Shown: positions 28,315-29,987 of the stretch, in pieces
Numbering within the stretch: position 1 is the stretch's first letter
How the letters are laid out: the number at the start of each line of letters is the position of its first letter
Source of the DNA: a virus
Length of the DNA stretch: 29,987 bases
Strand: one strand, 5' to 3'
IMG/VR virus record: IMGVR_UViG_3300048021_000343
Coordinates: 1 to 29,987 of that record
Program-made: the position numbers and the translations under genes
The notes under the pieces: model-generated
The model's database searches: none
What the model saw: only the letters and a program-made list of their open reading frames with translations
What the model was told of the DNA's origin: nothing

Positions 28315-29987
28315 ACATACGTCCTACAACTACTTCAATGACACCTTTGCCATCGCTGTCTTTGCTTTCGACTGCTTTACCAATTACTGTACCTAGTTTA
28401 GGATCATTATCAACCATTGCATAACCTGGTATTGCACTTGTTACAAGCATGTCACCTTTTTCAACAGTGCCAATAACTTTACAAGGTACACGCCCTGTTA
28501 GTGCCAGTTCAACAACTGTATCACCTTTTAGTGCATTGTTCATTAAGTATGCAGGATCTGTTGAAACAACACCTGCAACCTTACGATCACCTTTTGCTGT
28601 ACAAATTGTAACTTCATTGTCGCCACCAAATACTAATACTGTACCTGGCTCGTATGCTTGATCACCTACATATTTCTCAGCCAAGTCAGCAAAGTTAGCT
28701 GAACTTGCTGTACCACTAAAGTTAGTTGCTGTTAGTGTTGAATCACTAGGTCTGTATTTTAAACCATTTCCACCATCTTTATCAATGCTTAGTGATTGTG
28801 ATGCACCGTTTGAATCTGTAAATGTAATAAAATAGTCACTAGCACTAGAGTTAGTATTAGAAACTGCTATATTTGCACTTGCACCATTTGATACTGCATT
28901 AGCAACATCAGTTGTAGTTGCATAGTTATTATTACTAAGATATGTTGATACTCTAGTGTCTGTGTAGTATAAGTTAGTACCTTCTGATAAGTCAGCAGTA
29001 TCATGGTTTGATAAACTAGATACTTGACCAGTAACGTCTCCAGTAAATGTAGCATCGTCTCCATCAGTTCCTGCTTCAAGTATTTTACTTGTTCCGTCAC
29101 TTGCGTAAATGTCTGCTGTTAATAATCCAATACTACTTAAATTGCTACTACCAATGTTAATTGTATCTGCGCCAAGTTGACCGTTTAATGTTAAGTTACC
29201 GTTACTTGGATTCAGTTTAAAGTTAGCAGTAGTAAATGCCGCATGTCCTGTTCTAGATGTATGAGCTGGGTTACTTGTTACCCATAGTGGATAAACATCT
29301 GCATCTGTTGCAGTACCATCTTCCTGCGATGATTGAAGTGTGTCTGCAACACCTGCAGTATCAACACCACCTGTTAATGGACCATTAAACTTACCATAGA
29401 ACACACTAGCGTTAGCATCTGAGCCAGCTAGTACTGTACCTACATCAACAATTACGTTACCACTACTGTCTTTAATATCACCGTGATGTGTACCATAGTT
29501 ATCAGTAACATATGCTTTACTCCAAGGAGTACCACTTGTACCAAGAGTCTCTGTATTATTTGCTACTATGTTAGCACTAGATGTTATTGTATCACTAATT
29601 ACAAGTCTATTAGCAGTTGTACTTACGCCACTTGCTGTAGCAAACACAATATTACTTCTCTCGCCGGAGTTAGTTACTTCAGTAGCATTTGCAGTAATAG
29701 TTGATTTTATTTGATCTAGTGTAGTTGATACTGCACCATTACTTTGGAAAGTAATAACACCTAAGTCATCACCACCAGCAACATTGTCAGTTGTTTTTTG
29801 GAATTTTAAATTAAATCCTGCCGCACCGTTATCATCAAGTCTAAGTTCTAATACTTCGTCAGTGATAATAGCGTTTGTTGTAATAGTATCTGTAACTGCA
29901 TTTCCTAATTCAATGTTACCATTAAACGCAACATTACCAGTAACAGTTAAGTCATTATCAATTAGAACATTGTTACTAAATTGAGCA
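28313..29987 (-). CDS. Tail fibre protein, N-terminus outside the window (at least 557 aa)
   Basis: The frame is open to the window end without a start, so only the C-terminal 557 residues or so are seen; the GTG at 29647 is internal. The visible part is a long Thr/Asn/Ser/Gly-rich beta structure with repeated units of the form LTVTGNVAFNGNIELGN and LTLNGQLGADTINIGSSN, typical of fibre shafts. The last 130 residues form a distinct domain starting SANFADLAEKYVGDQAYEPG, with VAGVVSTDPAYLMN and GDMLVTSAIPGYAMV and ending VIEVVVGRM. This end domain recurs in phage fibre proteins and may be a chaperone or self-cleavage domain, which I cannot confirm. Confidence 0.82.
   Translation of the reverse strand, partial: AQFSNNVLIDNDLTVTGNVAFNGNIELGNAVTDTITTNAIITDEVLELRLDDNGAAGFNLKFQKTTDNVAGGDDLGVITFQSNGAVSTTLDQIKSTITANATEVTNSGERSNIVFATASGVSTTANRLVISDTITSSANIVANNTETLGTSGTPWSKAYVTDNYGTHHGDIKDSSGNVIVDVGTVLAGSDANASVFYGKFNGPLTGGVDTAGVADTLQSSQEDGTATDADVYPLWVTSNPAHTSRTGHAAFTTANFKLNPSNGNLTLNGQLGADTINIGSSNLSSIGLLTADIYASDGTSKILEAGTDGDDATFTGDVTGQVSSLSNHDTADLSEGTNLYYTDTRVSTYLSNNNYATTTDVANAVSNGASANIAVSNTNSSASDYFITFTDSNGASQSLSIDKDGGNGLKYRPSDSTLTATNFSGTASSANFADLAEKYVGDQAYEPGTVLVFGGDNEVTICTAKGDRKVAGVVSTDPAYLMNNALKGDTVVELALTGRVPCKVIGTVEKGDMLVTSAIPGYAMVDNDPKLGTVIGKAVESKDSDGKGVIEVVVGRM

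Noticed and set aside
1-29987. tRNA genes, CRISPR arrays, insertion sequences, integrase or attachment sites
   Set aside because: No cloverleaf, spaced direct-repeat array, transposase or integrase was seen; almost every base is in a gene.

Overview
The window looks like a piece of a T4-like phage genome, most likely a marine myovirus related to the cyanophage and pelagiphage T4-like groups. Several things point there. It carries a T4-type clamp-loader ATPase (gp44), a DexA-type exonuclease, PhoH, ThyX, dCMP deaminase, a MazG-like protein, a GroES-like cochaperonin and a 2OG-Fe(II) oxygenase. It also has large tail proteins with Ig-like repeats, a lysis cassette, and seven T4-type late promoter boxes (GATAAATA or TATAAATA) 20-45 bases upstream of genes. 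Genes are packed almost without gaps, most junctions are ATGA or TAATG overlaps, and the DNA is AT-rich. No capsid, portal or terminase gene is in the window, so the family assignment is an inference from the other genes. No photosynthesis gene is present. The bacterial 7Fe ferredoxin and the complete Suf set fit a heterotrophic proteobacterial host at least as well as a cyanobacterium, but the host cannot be fixed from this sequence.

Layout, all on the minus strand except phoH, read from high to low coordinates. Positions 29987-23169 hold tail fibre and structural genes under late promoters, a small coiled-coil protein and a fragment resembling the DNA polymerase III alpha subunit. Positions 23138-21357 hold a late-promoter unit with a conserved charged protein, a 2OG-Fe(II) oxygenase, a GroES-like cochaperonin and a MazG-like pyrophosphohydrolase. 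Positions 21288-13193 hold one 16-gene transcription unit behind a near-perfect sigma-70 promoter: small membrane protein, DexA exonuclease, two short proteins with non-ATG starts, clamp loader, 7Fe ferredoxin, small protein, ThyX, small protein, dCMP deaminase, then sufB-grxD-sufC-mini-sufD-sufS-sufE. phoH (12452-13177) is the only plus-strand gene and converges on sufE over a hairpin.

Positions 12296-10179 hold two conserved unknown proteins and a GH19-type endolysin. Positions 10170-8902 continue the lysis region with an i-spanin-like protein, an overlapping lipoprotein (o-spanin-like) and three small proteins, ending in a terminator-like hairpin. Positions 8830-7622 hold two late-promoter clusters of tiny membrane proteins, one of them with an EF-hand loop. 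Positions 7577-3381 hold a protein-quality block (DnaJ-like, peptide deformylase, ClpA-like unfoldase and an unknown). Positions 3376-1 hold small unknown proteins, a nucleotidyltransferase and a HAD-type phosphatase, several with N-termini that look like prohead-targeting peptides.

The standout is the Suf cluster. The phage encodes a near-complete iron-sulfur cluster assembly pathway: cysteine desulfurase, sulfur acceptor, SufB scaffold, SufC ATPase, a drastically shortened SufD and a CGFS glutaredoxin in place of SufA. It sits in the same unit as a ferredoxin that would need such clusters. The simplest reading is that the virus sustains Fe-S cluster supply during infection, probably from early times. 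The mini-SufD suggests a streamlined variant of the SufBC2D scaffold.
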